NCBI GenBank assembly: GCA_963729935.1
Contig: CAVSPW010000010.1
Span: 186,001-250,000 of the forward strand
Length of the DNA: 64,000 bases
Direction: 5' to 3'
From: CAIKMD01 sp963729935
GTDB lineage: Bacteria > Pseudomonadota > Alphaproteobacteria > ATCC43930 > CGMCC-115725
In this document: positions 44,180-52,856 of the stretch, in pieces
Layout of the letters: every line of letters begins with the position of its first letter
Position numbering within the stretch: the stretch's first letter is position 1
The notes under the pieces: model-generated
The model's input: the letters and a program-made list of their open reading frames with translations, nothing else
Databases searched by the model: none
What the model was told of the DNA's origin: nothing
Program-made: the position numbers and the translations under genes

Positions 44180-44958
44180 CTCGGTTTCACCGCGGCAAAG
44201 CGCAAACGGACATAATCGGCGCGCCAGATTTGCGCCGGATCGAACAGGCGGGTGCGCGCCGCCGCCTCGACCTCGCTCTTAAACTGGGCACGCGATTGCG
44301 CCGGAACGAGGGCAAGGAAGCTTTCGGCGAACGTATCGAGCCAATCGCCCAGGCTCCCCGGCAATGGCGTCGGCCGCGGCAGCAGCATGATTCGGGTGAC
44401 CGCGAAGCCGCGCCGCTCGAGCTTGGCGTGGTATTCTTCCTCGGTCGGGAAATACCACGGGTTGGCCGCGCGCCCGTCGATCCCGCGCCGCGCCAGCGCC
44501 GCCTCGAGCGCGGCGATGACGATGGCGACATTGCCCGCCCCGCCCATCTCGGCGACGAAGCGCCCGCCCGGCTTCAAGCCGCGCCAGACGCCGTCGATCA
44601 CCGCATCGGCATCGCGCATCCAGTGGAGCGCGGCGTTGCTGAAGACGGCGTCGAATTCGCGGTCGAAAGCGAGGCTCGCGCCATCGGCCAGGCGCGCATC
44701 GAGCCCCAGCGCCCGCGCCGCCGCCACTTGCTCGGCGCTTTGGTCGACGCCGATCGTCGCGCAGATCGCGGCCAGCGCCGCCGTCAGCGCGCCGTCGCCG
44801 CAGCCGAGATCGAGGATGCGCTCGCCCGGTTGCGCGGCGAGCCAATCGAAGATTTCGCGCCCGAGCGCGGGGACGAAAGCGGCATTGCGGCGATAACGCT
44901 CGGGATCCCAGCTTTGCGCCGCGATCGCGGCGCCCGGCTCGCCCCGGTCAGTGCCCAT
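44176..44958 (-). CDS. SAM-dependent methyltransferase (trans-aconitate methyltransferase-like)
   Basis: A 260-residue class I methyltransferase. SAM-binding motif I is ILDLGCGDGALTAALAA, followed by TIGVDQSAEQV and the conserved AVFSNAALHWM. The N-terminal SWDPERYRRNAAFVPALG and the motif pattern fit the Tam (trans-aconitate 2-methyltransferase) branch. The start at 44958 (MGTDRGEPG) overlaps the end of mlaD by 11 bases. Small-molecule substrate not determinable. Confidence 0.83.
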   Translation of the reverse strand: MGTDRGEPGAAIAAQSWDPERYRRNAAFVPALGREIFDWLAAQPGERILDLGCGDGALTAALAAICATIGVDQSAEQVAAARALGLDARLADGASLAFDREFDAVFSNAALHWMRDADAVIDGVWRGLKPGGRFVAEMGGAGNVAIVIAALEAALARRGIDGRAANPWYFPTEEEYHAKLERRGFAVTRIMLLPRPTPLPGSLGDWLDTFAESFLALVPAQSRAQFKSEVEAAARTRLFDPAQIWRADYVRLRFAAVKPR

Positions 44959-45454
44959 CGGATGAGGGAGCCGGCGCGGGAGCGCCGCCATCCGATTTCT
45001 TGGCACCCGAGCCTTGGGCTTGATTGTAGATCACCTGGCCGATCAGATTTTCGAGGCTCATCGCCGCCTGGGTGTGGGTGATCGTGCCGCCGGGCGGAAT
45101 GATCTCGTCCTCGTTGCCGGGCTCGATCGAGACGTAATTGTCGCCGAGCAGGCCGGACGAGGTGATCTGCGCCACCGAATCGGTCGAGAGCTTGACCGCC
45201 GGATCGATGCTCATCGTGATCACCGCTTGGAAGGTCTTGGGGTCGAGCTGCTCGGACAGGATCGAGCCGACCTTGATGCCGCTGATGCGCACATCGCCGC
45301 CGCTCTTCAGACTGCCGGCGTTGCTGAATTTCGCCGTGAGCTCGTAGCCGCTCACCGCCTGCACTTGGCTCGTCGTATAGGCGAAGAACAAGAACACGGC
45401 AGCGACGACGAGCACGACGGCGCCCATCACGATTTCGACCGCATTGCGGTTCAT
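44948..45454 (-). CDS. mlaD: MlaD-type lipid transport substrate-binding protein
   Basis: A 168-residue MCE-domain protein: one N-terminal membrane anchor (IVMGAVVLVVAAVFLFFAY, about 8-26) and a periplasmic MCE domain (YELTAKFSNAGSLKSGGDVRISGIKVG to SSGLLGDNYVSIEPG), ending in a Pro/Ser tail. MlaD hexamers conduct phospholipids between outer and inner membranes with MlaEF, whose genes are not in this window. A lone mlaD next to an NDUFA12-type gene is a usual alphaproteobacterial layout. Confidence 0.92.
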   Translation of the reverse strand: MNRNAVEIVMGAVVLVVAAVFLFFAYTTSQVQAVSGYELTAKFSNAGSLKSGGDVRISGIKVGSILSEQLDPKTFQAVITMSIDPAVKLSTDSVAQITSSGLLGDNYVSIEPGNEDEIIPPGGTITHTQAAMSLENLIGQVIYNQAQGSGAKKSDGGAPAPAPSSDGH

Positions 45455-45514
45455 GATCCGACCTTCTTTGTGACGGTTTTCCTCATCGTCGCGGCTTGCT
45501 CGCGCCTCGCGCGC

Positions 45515-45892
45515 CTATTCCGGGTTCCAAGGCTCGTAATCGCCCGCGGCCTTCTGGCGGTGGCCGCCCAGGACGAGCGAGCCGGGCGGGCGATAGGCGT
45601 CGCGCGTGCCCGTGAGATTGGGGAGATGCGGCTTCTGCCACGCATAGTGCGGGCTGCCCGAATCCTTGGGCAGCTCGTCGACCGTGTGGTGCAGCCAGGC
45701 ATGCCATTGCGCCGGCACGCTCGAGGCCTCGGCCGCGCCCTTGTAGATGACCCAGCGCTTCTCGCGGCTGAAGCGCCCACCGCCGCGCGTCAAGACCTTG
45801 CGCGACTTGTCGCGGTAATAGCGGTTGCCGAAGGAATTGCTTCCGACCAGCTCGCCGCGAAACCAGGTCATCAGGCGCGTGCCGATGGTCAT
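45515..45892 (-). CDS. NDUFA12-family NADH:ubiquinone oxidoreductase accessory subunit
   Basis: A 125-residue protein homologous to mitochondrial complex I subunit NDUFA12 (B17.2), found in alphaproteobacteria. Landmarks are RLMTWFRGELVGSNSFGNRYY, RRWVIYKG-like REKRWVIYKGAAEASSVP, WHAWLHHTVDELP and PGSLVLGGHRQKAAGDYEPWNPE. It helps complex I assembly or stability. It lies between the FAH hydrolase (gap six bases) and mlaD. Confidence 0.92.
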   Translation of the reverse strand: MTIGTRLMTWFRGELVGSNSFGNRYYRDKSRKVLTRGGGRFSREKRWVIYKGAAEASSVPAQWHAWLHHTVDELPKDSGSPHYAWQKPHLPNLTGTRDAYRPPGSLVLGGHRQKAAGDYEPWNPE

Positions 45893-45898
45893 CGCGCT

Positions 45899-46759
45899 TC
45901 AGTCCGCCGCGCCGACGCGCACATCCATGGCGCCGATCTTCTCGATCTCGCAATGCATGACGTCGCCGGGCTTCACCTGACTCACGCCCGCGCAGGTGCC
46001 GCTCATGATGATGTCGCCCGGCAGCAAGGTGTAATACTCCGAGCCGAATTGGATCTGGCGCTTCAGATCCATGATCATGTTCTTGGTGTTCGATTTTTGC
46101 TTCACCTCGCCGTTCACGGCGAGGGAGAAGTCGAGATTCTGCGGATCCGCGATCTCGTCGGCCGTCACCATCCAGGGCCCCGCGACGCCATAGGTGTCGA
46201 TCGATTTGCGCATCGAGCGATCCTGCGAGCCGCGCACCACCATGTCGAGCGCGATGCAATAGCCGGCGACGTAGGAGAGCGCGTCCTCGAGTTTGATATT
46301 CGAGGCCGGCTTCCCGATGATGACGCCCAACTCCATCTCGTGATCGGTGCGGCGCTCGGGAAAGCGCAGCTTCACCGTCTCGCCCGCGCCGATGAGGCAG
46401 CTATTGGCCTTCAAGAACAGCCCCTGCTCCTCGATCGTGCCGCTATAGCGGCCGGTGAAGACCGCGCGCTGCTGATTGGCTTCGGCGATGTGATCCGTGT
46501 AATTGGTCGGCGTGCCGATGACCTTGGACGGCGCCGCCACCGGGCTCAAGAACTTGACCGACGCGATGTCGAGCCCCGCGCCCGTCGCTGCGGCCTCGAG
46601 ATCGCCGCGCAAGGCCGGGAGATGCGCGATCAGCGGATCGCCGCCCTTGGCATGGGGATAGGTCGGCTTCGGCAGCTTTTCGAGCACCTTGCTCACGTCG
46701 AAAACCTTGCCGCCCTTGACCAGCCCGAGGCGGTTGTCGTTGAACCAGCAGATCCTCAT
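45899..46759 (-). CDS. Fumarylacetoacetate hydrolase family protein
   Basis: A 286-residue FAH-fold enzyme that hydrolyses or decarboxylates diketo or hydroxy-keto acids using a divalent metal. Metal-site residues lie in FPERRTDHEMELGVIIG (E-x-E) and the downstream GYCIALDMVVRG; KVIGTPTNYTDHIAEA precedes them. It is the first gene of the minus-strand run leading to NDUFA12 and mlaD. The exact substrate is unknown; the presence of a MaiA-like GST 6 kb away is compatible with aromatic breakdown but is not proof. Confidence 0.87.
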   Translation of the reverse strand: MRICWFNDNRLGLVKGGKVFDVSKVLEKLPKPTYPHAKGGDPLIAHLPALRGDLEAAATGAGLDIASVKFLSPVAAPSKVIGTPTNYTDHIAEANQQRAVFTGRYSGTIEEQGLFLKANSCLIGAGETVKLRFPERRTDHEMELGVIIGKPASNIKLEDALSYVAGYCIALDMVVRGSQDRSMRKSIDTYGVAGPWMVTADEIADPQNLDFSLAVNGEVKQKSNTKNMIMDLKRQIQFGSEYYTLLPGDIIMSGTCAGVSQVKPGDVMHCEIEKIGAMDVRVGAAD

Positions 46760-46985
46760 CGCTCTTCTCCCTTTGCCGCAAGTCGGCGCGCGCCCGATGG
46801 AGCGACGCGCTCGCGGCTTCGCGCCGCAACCTACACCCGAAATCCCGGAACGTGAACGGCTGGCGTGAGCGCGCGGACGCTAAAAATTTTTTGAGGCGTC
46901 CCGCCGGCATCGGCCGCCGCCGGGCAAGGCCTTGTTTTGTCCGATCTATTTGCCTGGCCGAGGAACCGAATTATCCCCAGGCTGA

Positions 46986-47032
46986 CCACAAGATTTGGTG
47001 TGAAAGCAATTTTCGGTCACAAAATCTTGTTG
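46986..47032 (+). promoter_or_regulatory. Two NrdR-box-like sites upstream of nrdJ
   Basis: CCACAAGATTTGGTGT (46986-47001) and TCACAAAATCTTGTTG (47017-47032) match the NrdR consensus ACACwATATwTwGTGT-like at about 12 and 11 of 16 positions. Their starts are 31 bases apart, three helical turns, the classic paired spacing for NrdR. They lie about 125-170 bases before the nrdJ start in the 398-base gap 46760-47157, which otherwise holds no gene. No B12 riboswitch box was identified. Confidence 0.68.
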
Positions 47033-47157
47033 CGCGCGATTCAAGTTTGGATCAACATTTTGATTGTGAGCGACGCGCTGCCCCAAGGGCTAGTAGGCCT
47101 GGGGATGGGGAAAGCGGCGACAGTCTAGCATCAGTCATCGGTATTGGGGGAATGGGT

Positions 47158-50100
47158 ATGCGCATCAAGCGTCGCTTCACCGTCGCGGGGGAAGATCCTT
47201 ACAAGGGCATCGCGTTCCGGCTCGCCACCAGCGAGATCCGGAACCCCGACGGCTCGCGCGTGTTCCACCTCCCCGATTGCGAAGTGCCGTCGGAATGGAG
47301 TCAGGTCGCGTGCGATATCCTGGCCCAGAAATATTTCCGCAAGGCCGGCGTCGCGGCGAAGCTCGCTCCCGTCGTCGAGGAAGGCCTGCCCGATTGGCTG
47401 TGGCGCCGCGTGCCCGACGAGGCCGCGATGGCGAAGATGCCGGCGCGCCAGCGTTACGGCTCGGAAAAGAGCGTCAAGGAAGTGTTCCATCGCCTCGCCG
47501 GCACCTGGACCTATTGGGGCTGGAAGGGCGGCTATTTCGACACCGAGCAGGATGCCCGCGCCTATTACGACGAGACCTGCTTCATGCTGACCAAGCAGAT
47601 GGCCTCGCCCAACTCGCCGCAATGGTTCAACACCGGGCTGCACTGGGCCTATGGCATCGACGGGCCGGCGCAGGGCCATCATTACGTGGACTTCAAGACC
47701 GGCGAGCTGCGCGCGTCCACCAGCGCCTATGAGCGGCCGCAGCCCCATGCCTGCTTCATCCAATCGGTCGCCGACGATCTCGTCAACGAAGGCGGGATCA
47801 TGAATTTGTGGGTGCGCGAGGCGCGCATCTTCAAATACGGCTCGGGCACCGGCTCGAATTTCTCGAAGCTGCGCGGCGACGGCGAGAAGCTGTCGGGCGG
47901 CGGGCGCTCCTCGGGCCTGATGAGTTTCCTGAAGATCGGCGATCGCGCTGCCGGCGCGATCAAATCCGGCGGCACGACCAGGCGCGCCGCCAAGATGGTG
48001 ACGGTCGACATCGATCATCCCGACATCGAGCAATTCATCGATTGGAAGGTGGTCGAGGAGCAGAAGGTCGCTGCGCTGGTCGCGGGCTCGAAACTCGCCC
48101 ACAAGCACCTCAACCTGATTATGTCGGCTTGTCACGACGCGCCGGCGGCCCTGGGCGAGGGACGCTTCGACCCGAAGAAGAACCCGGCCCTGAAACAAGT
48201 GATCAAGGCCGCGCGCCGCGCGATGCTGCCCGAGAACTATGTCCAGCGCGTCATCCAGTTCGCGCAGCAGGGCTACACCGCGATCGACTTCCGCACCTAT
48301 GACACGGATTGGGACAGCGACGCCTATCTCACCGTCTCGGGGCAGAATTCGAACAACTCGGTGCGCATCACCAACGAATTCCTCGAGCGGGTCGAGAAAG
48401 GCGCCGATTGGCACCTGACGCGGCGCACCGACGGCAAGGTCGCGAAGACGCTGCCCGCGCGCGAGCTCTGGGAGAAGATCGCGCATGCCGCCTGGGCCTC
48501 GGCCGATCCGGGCCTCCAATTCGACACCACGATCAACGAGTGGCACACTTGCGCGGCATCCGGGCGCATCAACGCCTCGAACCCGTGCTCGGAATACATG
48601 TTCCTGGACGACACGGCGTGCAATCTCGCCGCGATCAATCTCCTGGCCTTCCGCAAGCCAGACGGCACCTACGACATTCCCGCCTTCGAGCATGCGATCC
48701 GGCTCTGGACCATCACGCTCGAAATCTCGGTGCTGATGGCGCAATTCCCCTCGCGCGAGATCGCGCGGCTGTCCTACGAGTACCGCACCCTCGGGCTCGG
48801 CATCGCCAATCTCGGCGGGCTCCTGATGACCTCGGGCCTGCCTTACGACAGCGCCCAGGGCCGGGCCATCGGCGCCGCCTTGACCGCGATCGTCACCGGC
48901 GTCGGCTACGCGACCTCGGCGGAGATGGCGGGCGAATTGGGCGCCTTCCCCGGCTTCGAGAAGAACCGCGAGCACATGCTGCGCGTCATCCGCAATCACC
49001 GCCGCGCGGCGCATGGCGAGAAGACGGGCTATGAGAAGCTCGCGATCCTGCCCGTGCTGCTCGACGCGGCCAATTGCCCCGAGCGCGCGCTGATCGACGC
49101 CGCCAAGCATGCCTGGGACGTGGCCCTGGCCCTGGGCGAGCGCTTCGGCTATCGCAACGCGCAAGCGACCGTGATCGCGCCCACCGGCACGACCGGTCTC
49201 GTCATGGATTGCGACACCACCGGCATCGAGCCCGATTTCGCGATCGTCAAATTCAAGAAGCTCGCGGGCGGCGGCTATTTCCGCATCATCAACCGCGCCG
49301 TGCCCGAGGCCTTGAAGACCCTGGGCTATGCCCCGGCCGAGATCGAGGCGATCACGCGCTACGCGGTCGGCCATGCGACCTTGGAGAACGCGCCCGCCCT
49401 CAACCACAAGCAGCTGAAGGCCAAGGGCTTCACCTCGGGCGCGATCGAGACGCTCGAGACCGCGCTCCAATCCGCCTTCGATATCCGCTTCGTCTTCAAC
49501 AAATGGACCTTGGGCGAGGAGTTCTGCAAGGCGGCCTTCGGCTTCTCGACCGAGCAGCTCAACGATCCGACCTTCGACATGCTCACGGCTTTGGGCTTCC
49601 CGAAGAGCGAGATCGACGCGGCGAACACCTATTGCTGCGGCGCCATGACCCTGGAGGGCGCGCCCGCCCTCAAGGACGAGCATCTCGCGGTGTTCGATTG
49701 CGCCAACCCCTGCGGGCGGATCGGCAAGCGCTGCCTCTCGGTCGAAAGCCATATCCGCATGCTGGCCGCGGCGCAGCCCTTCATCTCGGGCGCCATATCA
49801 AAGACCATCAACATGCCGAATTCGGCGACGGTCGATGATTGCAAGCAGGCCTATATGCTGTCGTGGAAGCTCGGCCTCAAGGCCAACGCCCTCTACCGCG
49901 ACGGCTCGAAACTCTCGCAGCCGCTGCAATCGCAGCTTCTCGAGGACGAGAACGACGAGGATGCGATCGCCGATCTCGTCGAGAAGCCGCAGGCCGAGCG
50001 CGTGCCCATCGTCGCCGAGCGCATCATCGAGCGCGTGATCGAGCGGGTCGTCCAGTCGCGCGAGCGCCGCCGCCTGCCCGAGCGCCGCAAGGGCTACACG

Positions 50101-50853
50101 CAAAAGGCCGTGGTCGGCGGGCACAAGGTCTATCTCCGCACCGGCGAATACGAGGACGGCAAGATCGCCGAGATTTTCATCGACATGCACAAGGAGGGCT
50201 CGGCCTTCCGCTCGCTGATGAACAATTTCGCGATCGCGATCTCGATCGGCCTGCAATACGGCGTGCCGCTCGAGGAATTCGTCGAGGCCTTCACCTTCAC
50301 CCGCTTCGAGCCTTCGGGCGTGGTCGAGGGCAACGACACGATCAAGATGGCGACCTCGCTCATCGACTACATCTTCCGCGAGCTCGCAATCTCCTATCTC
50401 GGCCGCAACGATCTGGCCCATGTCCAGCCGGCCGATGTAATGCCCGATACGGTCGGCAAGGGCAGCACCGAATCGAACCTGCCCGATGGCGGCGGCTCCA
50501 GATCCGACGTCGCCGCGGTGGTGCAGCGCGTCGCCTCGGTCGGCTATGTCCGCAACAAGCTCACCGTCTTCCAAGGCGGCGCGGGATCGGGGCCGGTGGC
50601 GAGCCACGGCAATGCGGCGCTCAATCTCGCCACCGCCGAAGTGGCCGAGGTCGCTTTCGAGCAAACCCTCGAAACCGAATTGAAGTCCGGCACTGCGCTC
50701 GCCAATCCGGAGAGCCGCATCGAGAAGATCCGCGCGGCGCGGTTGCGGGGTTATGAGGGCGACAGTTGCACCGAATGCGGCAACTTCACCCTGGTTAGGA
50801 ACGGAACCTGCCTCAAATGCGAAACATGCGGCAGCACGACGGGCTGTAGCTGA
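47158..50853 (+). CDS. nrdJ: Vitamin B12-dependent (class II) ribonucleotide reductase
   Basis: Makes deoxyribonucleotides using adenosylcobalamin, without oxygen requirement. The 1231-residue protein has the N-terminal MRIKRRFTVAGEDPYKG, substrate-site loops around SPNSPQWFNTGLHWAYG and SNPCSEYMFLDDTACNLAAINLL, a TSCPD-like domain (about 985-1085, YTQKAVVGGHKVYLRTGEYEDG), and a C-terminal zinc ribbon (CTECGNFTLVRNGTCLKC). Start 47158 is chosen because GGGGG lies about eight bases before; ATG 47152 is an alternative. The frame is open to 46852, but the added residues are not family-like. It is the only RNR gene in the window. Confidence 0.95.
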   Translation: MRIKRRFTVAGEDPYKGIAFRLATSEIRNPDGSRVFHLPDCEVPSEWSQVACDILAQKYFRKAGVAAKLAPVVEEGLPDWLWRRVPDEAAMAKMPARQRYGSEKSVKEVFHRLAGTWTYWGWKGGYFDTEQDARAYYDETCFMLTKQMASPNSPQWFNTGLHWAYGIDGPAQGHHYVDFKTGELRASTSAYERPQPHACFIQSVADDLVNEGGIMNLWVREARIFKYGSGTGSNFSKLRGDGEKLSGGGRSSGLMSFLKIGDRAAGAIKSGGTTRRAAKMVTVDIDHPDIEQFIDWKVVEEQKVAALVAGSKLAHKHLNLIMSACHDAPAALGEGRFDPKKNPALKQVIKAARRAMLPENYVQRVIQFAQQGYTAIDFRTYDTDWDSDAYLTVSGQNSNNSVRITNEFLERVEKGADWHLTRRTDGKVAKTLPARELWEKIAHAAWASADPGLQFDTTINEWHTCAASGRINASNPCSEYMFLDDTACNLAAINLLAFRKPDGTYDIPAFEHAIRLWTITLEISVLMAQFPSREIARLSYEYRTLGLGIANLGGLLMTSGLPYDSAQGRAIGAALTAIVTGVGYATSAEMAGELGAFPGFEKNREHMLRVIRNHRRAAHGEKTGYEKLAILPVLLDAANCPERALIDAAKHAWDVALALGERFGYRNAQATVIAPTGTTGLVMDCDTTGIEPDFAIVKFKKLAGGGYFRIINRAVPEALKTLGYAPAEIEAITRYAVGHATLENAPALNHKQLKAKGFTSGAIETLETALQSAFDIRFVFNKWTLGEEFCKAAFGFSTEQLNDPTFDMLTALGFPKSEIDAANTYCCGAMTLEGAPALKDEHLAVFDCANPCGRIGKRCLSVESHIRMLAAAQPFISGAISKTINMPNSATVDDCKQAYMLSWKLGLKANALYRDGSKLSQPLQSQLLEDENDEDAIADLVEKPQAERVPIVAERIIERVIERVVQSRERRRLPERRKGYTQKAVVGGHKVYLRTGEYEDGKIAEIFIDMHKEGSAFRSLMNNFAIAISIGLQYGVPLEEFVEAFTFTRFEPSGVVEGNDTIKMATSLIDYIFRELAISYLGRNDLAHVQPADVMPDTVGKGSTESNLPDGGGSRSDVAAVVQRVASVGYVRNKLTVFQGGAGSGPVASHGNAALNLATAEVAEVAFEQTLETELKSGTALANPESRIEKIRAARLRGYEGDSCTECGNFTLVRNGTCLKCETCGSTTGCS

Positions 50854-50913
50854 ATCGACAGCGCGGTCCAGCTCAAAGCCTCCCAGCTGGCACCGCGAAC
50901 GAGGCAGAAATTT

Positions 50914-50948
50914 GGGGGTGCGACCTCGGTCGCACCCCTCTTTTTTTT
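50914..50948 (+). terminator. Rho-independent terminator of nrdJ
   Basis: GGGGTGCGACC (50915-50925) pairs with GGTCGCACCCC (50928-50938), followed by TC and eight T residues. It sits about 60 bases after the nrdJ stop. Confidence 0.95.
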
Positions 50949-51001
50949 GGCGGCGTGGTATTTCGCGGACCTCGCTAAAACGCGATCAACTCAAATTGAA
51001 T

Positions 51002-51091
51002 CGTCATGCGCGGGCTTGTCCCGCGCATCCACGTCTCGGGACATCGGATAGATGAAAGGCGTGGATGGCCGGGACGAGCGCGGCCATGACG
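51002..51091. repeat. Interspersed palindromic repeat (alphaproteobacterial type)
   Basis: A 32-base arm starting CGTCATGCGCGGGCTTGTCC (51002-51033) has a near-complementary arm at 51060-51091 ending in GGCCATGACG. The two differ at only a few positions. Sequences of this type (rotations of GTCATGGCCGGGCTTGTCCCGGCCATCCACG) are scattered many times in alphaproteobacterial genomes. It lies between the nrdJ terminator and the MFS gene. Confidence 0.75.
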
Positions 51092-51196
51092 CCGCCATGC
51101 GTGGCGACGGCCTTCGGCAAGCTCGGCCAAATACGGCCCCTTGTCCGGCGTCGCGGATCGTGGGAATTTAGGGCCGCCTGGTCCTGGCGGGGCAGG

Positions 51197-51220
51197 CATG
51201 GCCGGAAACCTCCGGCCATG
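51197..51220. repeat. Perfect hairpin upstream of the MFS gene
   Basis: CATGGCCGGA (51197-51206), loop AACC, and exact complement TCCGGCCATG (51211-51220), 51 bases before the MFS start. The CATGGCCGG core resembles the interspersed repeat 100 bases upstream, so it may be a fragment of the same element. It could also sit in the 5' leader of the MFS mRNA. Confidence 0.6.
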
Positions 51221-51271
51221 ACCGCAAAGCGCGGCGAAGCGCTCGCGGCAAACGATCGGGGAAGGAACGCC

Positions 51272-52633
51272 ATGAGCGACGCGCAGAGCTTCAACGTCAC
51301 CCAAGTCATCGACGAGTCCCGGATCAGCGGGGCGCAATGGATCGTGCTGGTGATCTCCCTCCTCACCGCCCTGTTCGACGGCTACGACACCCAGGGCATC
51401 GCCTATGTCGCGCCGGTGATGGCGCATGAGCTGGGCTTTCCGCCCTCCGACCTCGGCCCCATCTTCAGCGCCGGGCTTTTGGGTTTGACGCTTGGCGCGA
51501 TCTTCTTCGGCATGCTCGCCGACAAATTGGGCCGCAAGCAGATGATCATCTGGCCGATGGTGATCTTCGGCGTCTTCTCCTTGCTCACGCCGATGGGGCA
51601 CACGGTGCAGAGCCTCGTCATCCTGCGCGTGCTCGCGGGCTTCGGGCTCGGCGGCACCTTGCCCAACGTCACGGCCTATGTCCTGGAATACTCGCCCAAG
51701 CGCATGCGCTCGCTCCTCGTCAACAGCACCGGCGCCTTCTTCGCCTTCGGCTCGATCATCGCCGGCAATTTGGCCAAATGGCTCATTCCGACCTATGGCT
51801 GGCAATCGACCTTCTATGTCGGCGGCGCCGTGCCGCTTCTCTTCACCCTCGTGATCGTTTTCTTCCTGCCGGAATCGGTGCGTTATCTGCTCTTGCACAA
51901 CAAGGCGATGGAGCGCGCCGCCGCGATCATGCGCCGCATCGTGCCCGGCCGGAATTTCGCTGCCGGCACGCGCTTCACTTTGGAGCCGCAGCTGCACGGC
52001 ATCACGGTGAAGCATCTCTTCACCGAGGGCCGCGCCTATCCGACGGCGATGCTGTGGATCGGCTTCGTCATGAATCTCTTCATCCTCGTCTACATGATCT
52101 TCTGGATGCCGACCTTGCTGCGCCAGATCGGACAGCCCTTGAACGTCGCGATCACGGTGACGATCATGTACGGCGTCGGCGGCATCGTCGGCGGGCTCGT
52201 CACGGGCTTCATCGCCGACCGCATCGGCTCCTTGCCCAAGGTCCTGGCCGTCTCCTATATCGGCGCCGCGATCTTCATCACGGTCGTCGCCTTCTCGGTC
52301 CACAACACCGCGATCCTCTATCCGGCGATGTTCCTGACCGGGTTCAGCATCAATGGCGGCCAGCCCTGCCTCAACACGATCGCGGCGACCTTCTATCCGA
52401 CCGCCATCCGCGCGACCGGCATCGGCTGGGCGCTCGGTGTCGGACGCATCGGCGCCGTCATCGGTCCGATGGTCGGCGGGTTCCTCGTCGCCGCGCATTT
52501 CGGCGTGCCGATGGTCATCCTCGCCAATGTGATCCCGGCGATCATCGCCGCCGGCGCGATCGTGCTCTTCCATCTGCGCCATGCCGAGGACACGGCCGGC
52601 GCAGCCGCGGCGGCGGTCGAGGCCTCTCGCTGA
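51272..52633 (+). CDS. MFS transporter, aromatic acid:H+ symporter (AAHS/PcaK) type
   Basis: A 453-residue twelve-segment carrier. The first segment ends LLTALFDGYDTQGIAYVAP, the D-G-x-D motif of the AAHS family, and MLADKLGRKQMI is the loop-2/3 motif. Relatives import benzoate, 4-hydroxybenzoate or related acids. The start at 51272 (MSDAQSFNVTQV) has GGAAGGA upstream; the frame is open back to 51065 through the repeat region but without similarity. It is not next to a catabolic gene. Confidence 0.87.
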   Translation: MSDAQSFNVTQVIDESRISGAQWIVLVISLLTALFDGYDTQGIAYVAPVMAHELGFPPSDLGPIFSAGLLGLTLGAIFFGMLADKLGRKQMIIWPMVIFGVFSLLTPMGHTVQSLVILRVLAGFGLGGTLPNVTAYVLEYSPKRMRSLLVNSTGAFFAFGSIIAGNLAKWLIPTYGWQSTFYVGGAVPLLFTLVIVFFLPESVRYLLLHNKAMERAAAIMRRIVPGRNFAAGTRFTLEPQLHGITVKHLFTEGRAYPTAMLWIGFVMNLFILVYMIFWMPTLLRQIGQPLNVAITVTIMYGVGGIVGGLVTGFIADRIGSLPKVLAVSYIGAAIFITVVAFSVHNTAILYPAMFLTGFSINGGQPCLNTIAATFYPTAIRATGIGWALGVGRIGAVIGPMVGGFLVAAHFGVPMVILANVIPAIIAAGAIVLFHLRHAEDTAGAAAAAVEASR

Positions 52634-52726
52634 AAGGCGGCCAGGGATTGCGGGTTTGCGGGGGCGGCGCGGATTCGCGCGCGCCCACGCTTTCTTAAAA
52701 AGATTTCACGAAACGCGCGGGGGATG

Positions 52727-52824
52727 CGTCCATCATGGACGTCATAACACTTTTCGCCCTCGCCTTTGTGCGAGGCGCCACGCGCAGTTGACTGCCGGCC
52801 GTCGCAAGACGGCCGGCTTTTTTA
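52727..52824 (+). ncRNA. Candidate small structured RNA ending in an intrinsic terminator
   Basis: Three hairpins in about 95 bases: CGTCCA/TGGACG with loop TCA (52727-52741), CCTCGC/GCGAGG with loop CTTTGT (52758-52775), and a strong terminator GCCGGCCGTC-GCAA-GACGGCCGGC (52794-52817) with six T residues. An 18-codon frame (MDVITLFALAFVRGATRS, 52735-52791) stops two bases before the terminator stem. The MFS gene ends 93 bases before the first hairpin, so this could be its 3' UTR, a separate sRNA, or a tiny translated gene. No promoter was confidently seen in 52634-52726. Confidence 0.45.
52794..52823 (+). terminator. Rho-independent terminator
   Basis: A ten-base perfect stem (52794-52803 with 52808-52817), tetraloop GCAA, then six T residues. 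It ends any transcript from the upstream MFS gene or the candidate small RNA, and lies just beyond the 3' end of the convergent exported-protein gene at 52857. Confidence 0.93.
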
Positions 52825-52856
52825 TCGCGGCTCCATTCCAATAATGTCGCGATCAA

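Noticed and set aside
46852..47157. N-terminal extension of NrdJ to 46852
   Set aside because: The added residues are unlike NrdJ and would place the NrdR-box sites inside the coding region; starts at 47152/47158 fit the family.
46760..47157. Cobalamin riboswitch before nrdJ
   Set aside because: Looked for a B12-box-like core; none found, and the visible signals are NrdR-like boxes.
47131..49752. 873-codon open frame antisense to nrdJ
   Set aside because: Shadow frame typical of GC-rich DNA; low-complexity Arg/Ala/Gly/His translation and no domain, while the plus strand encodes a complete NrdJ.
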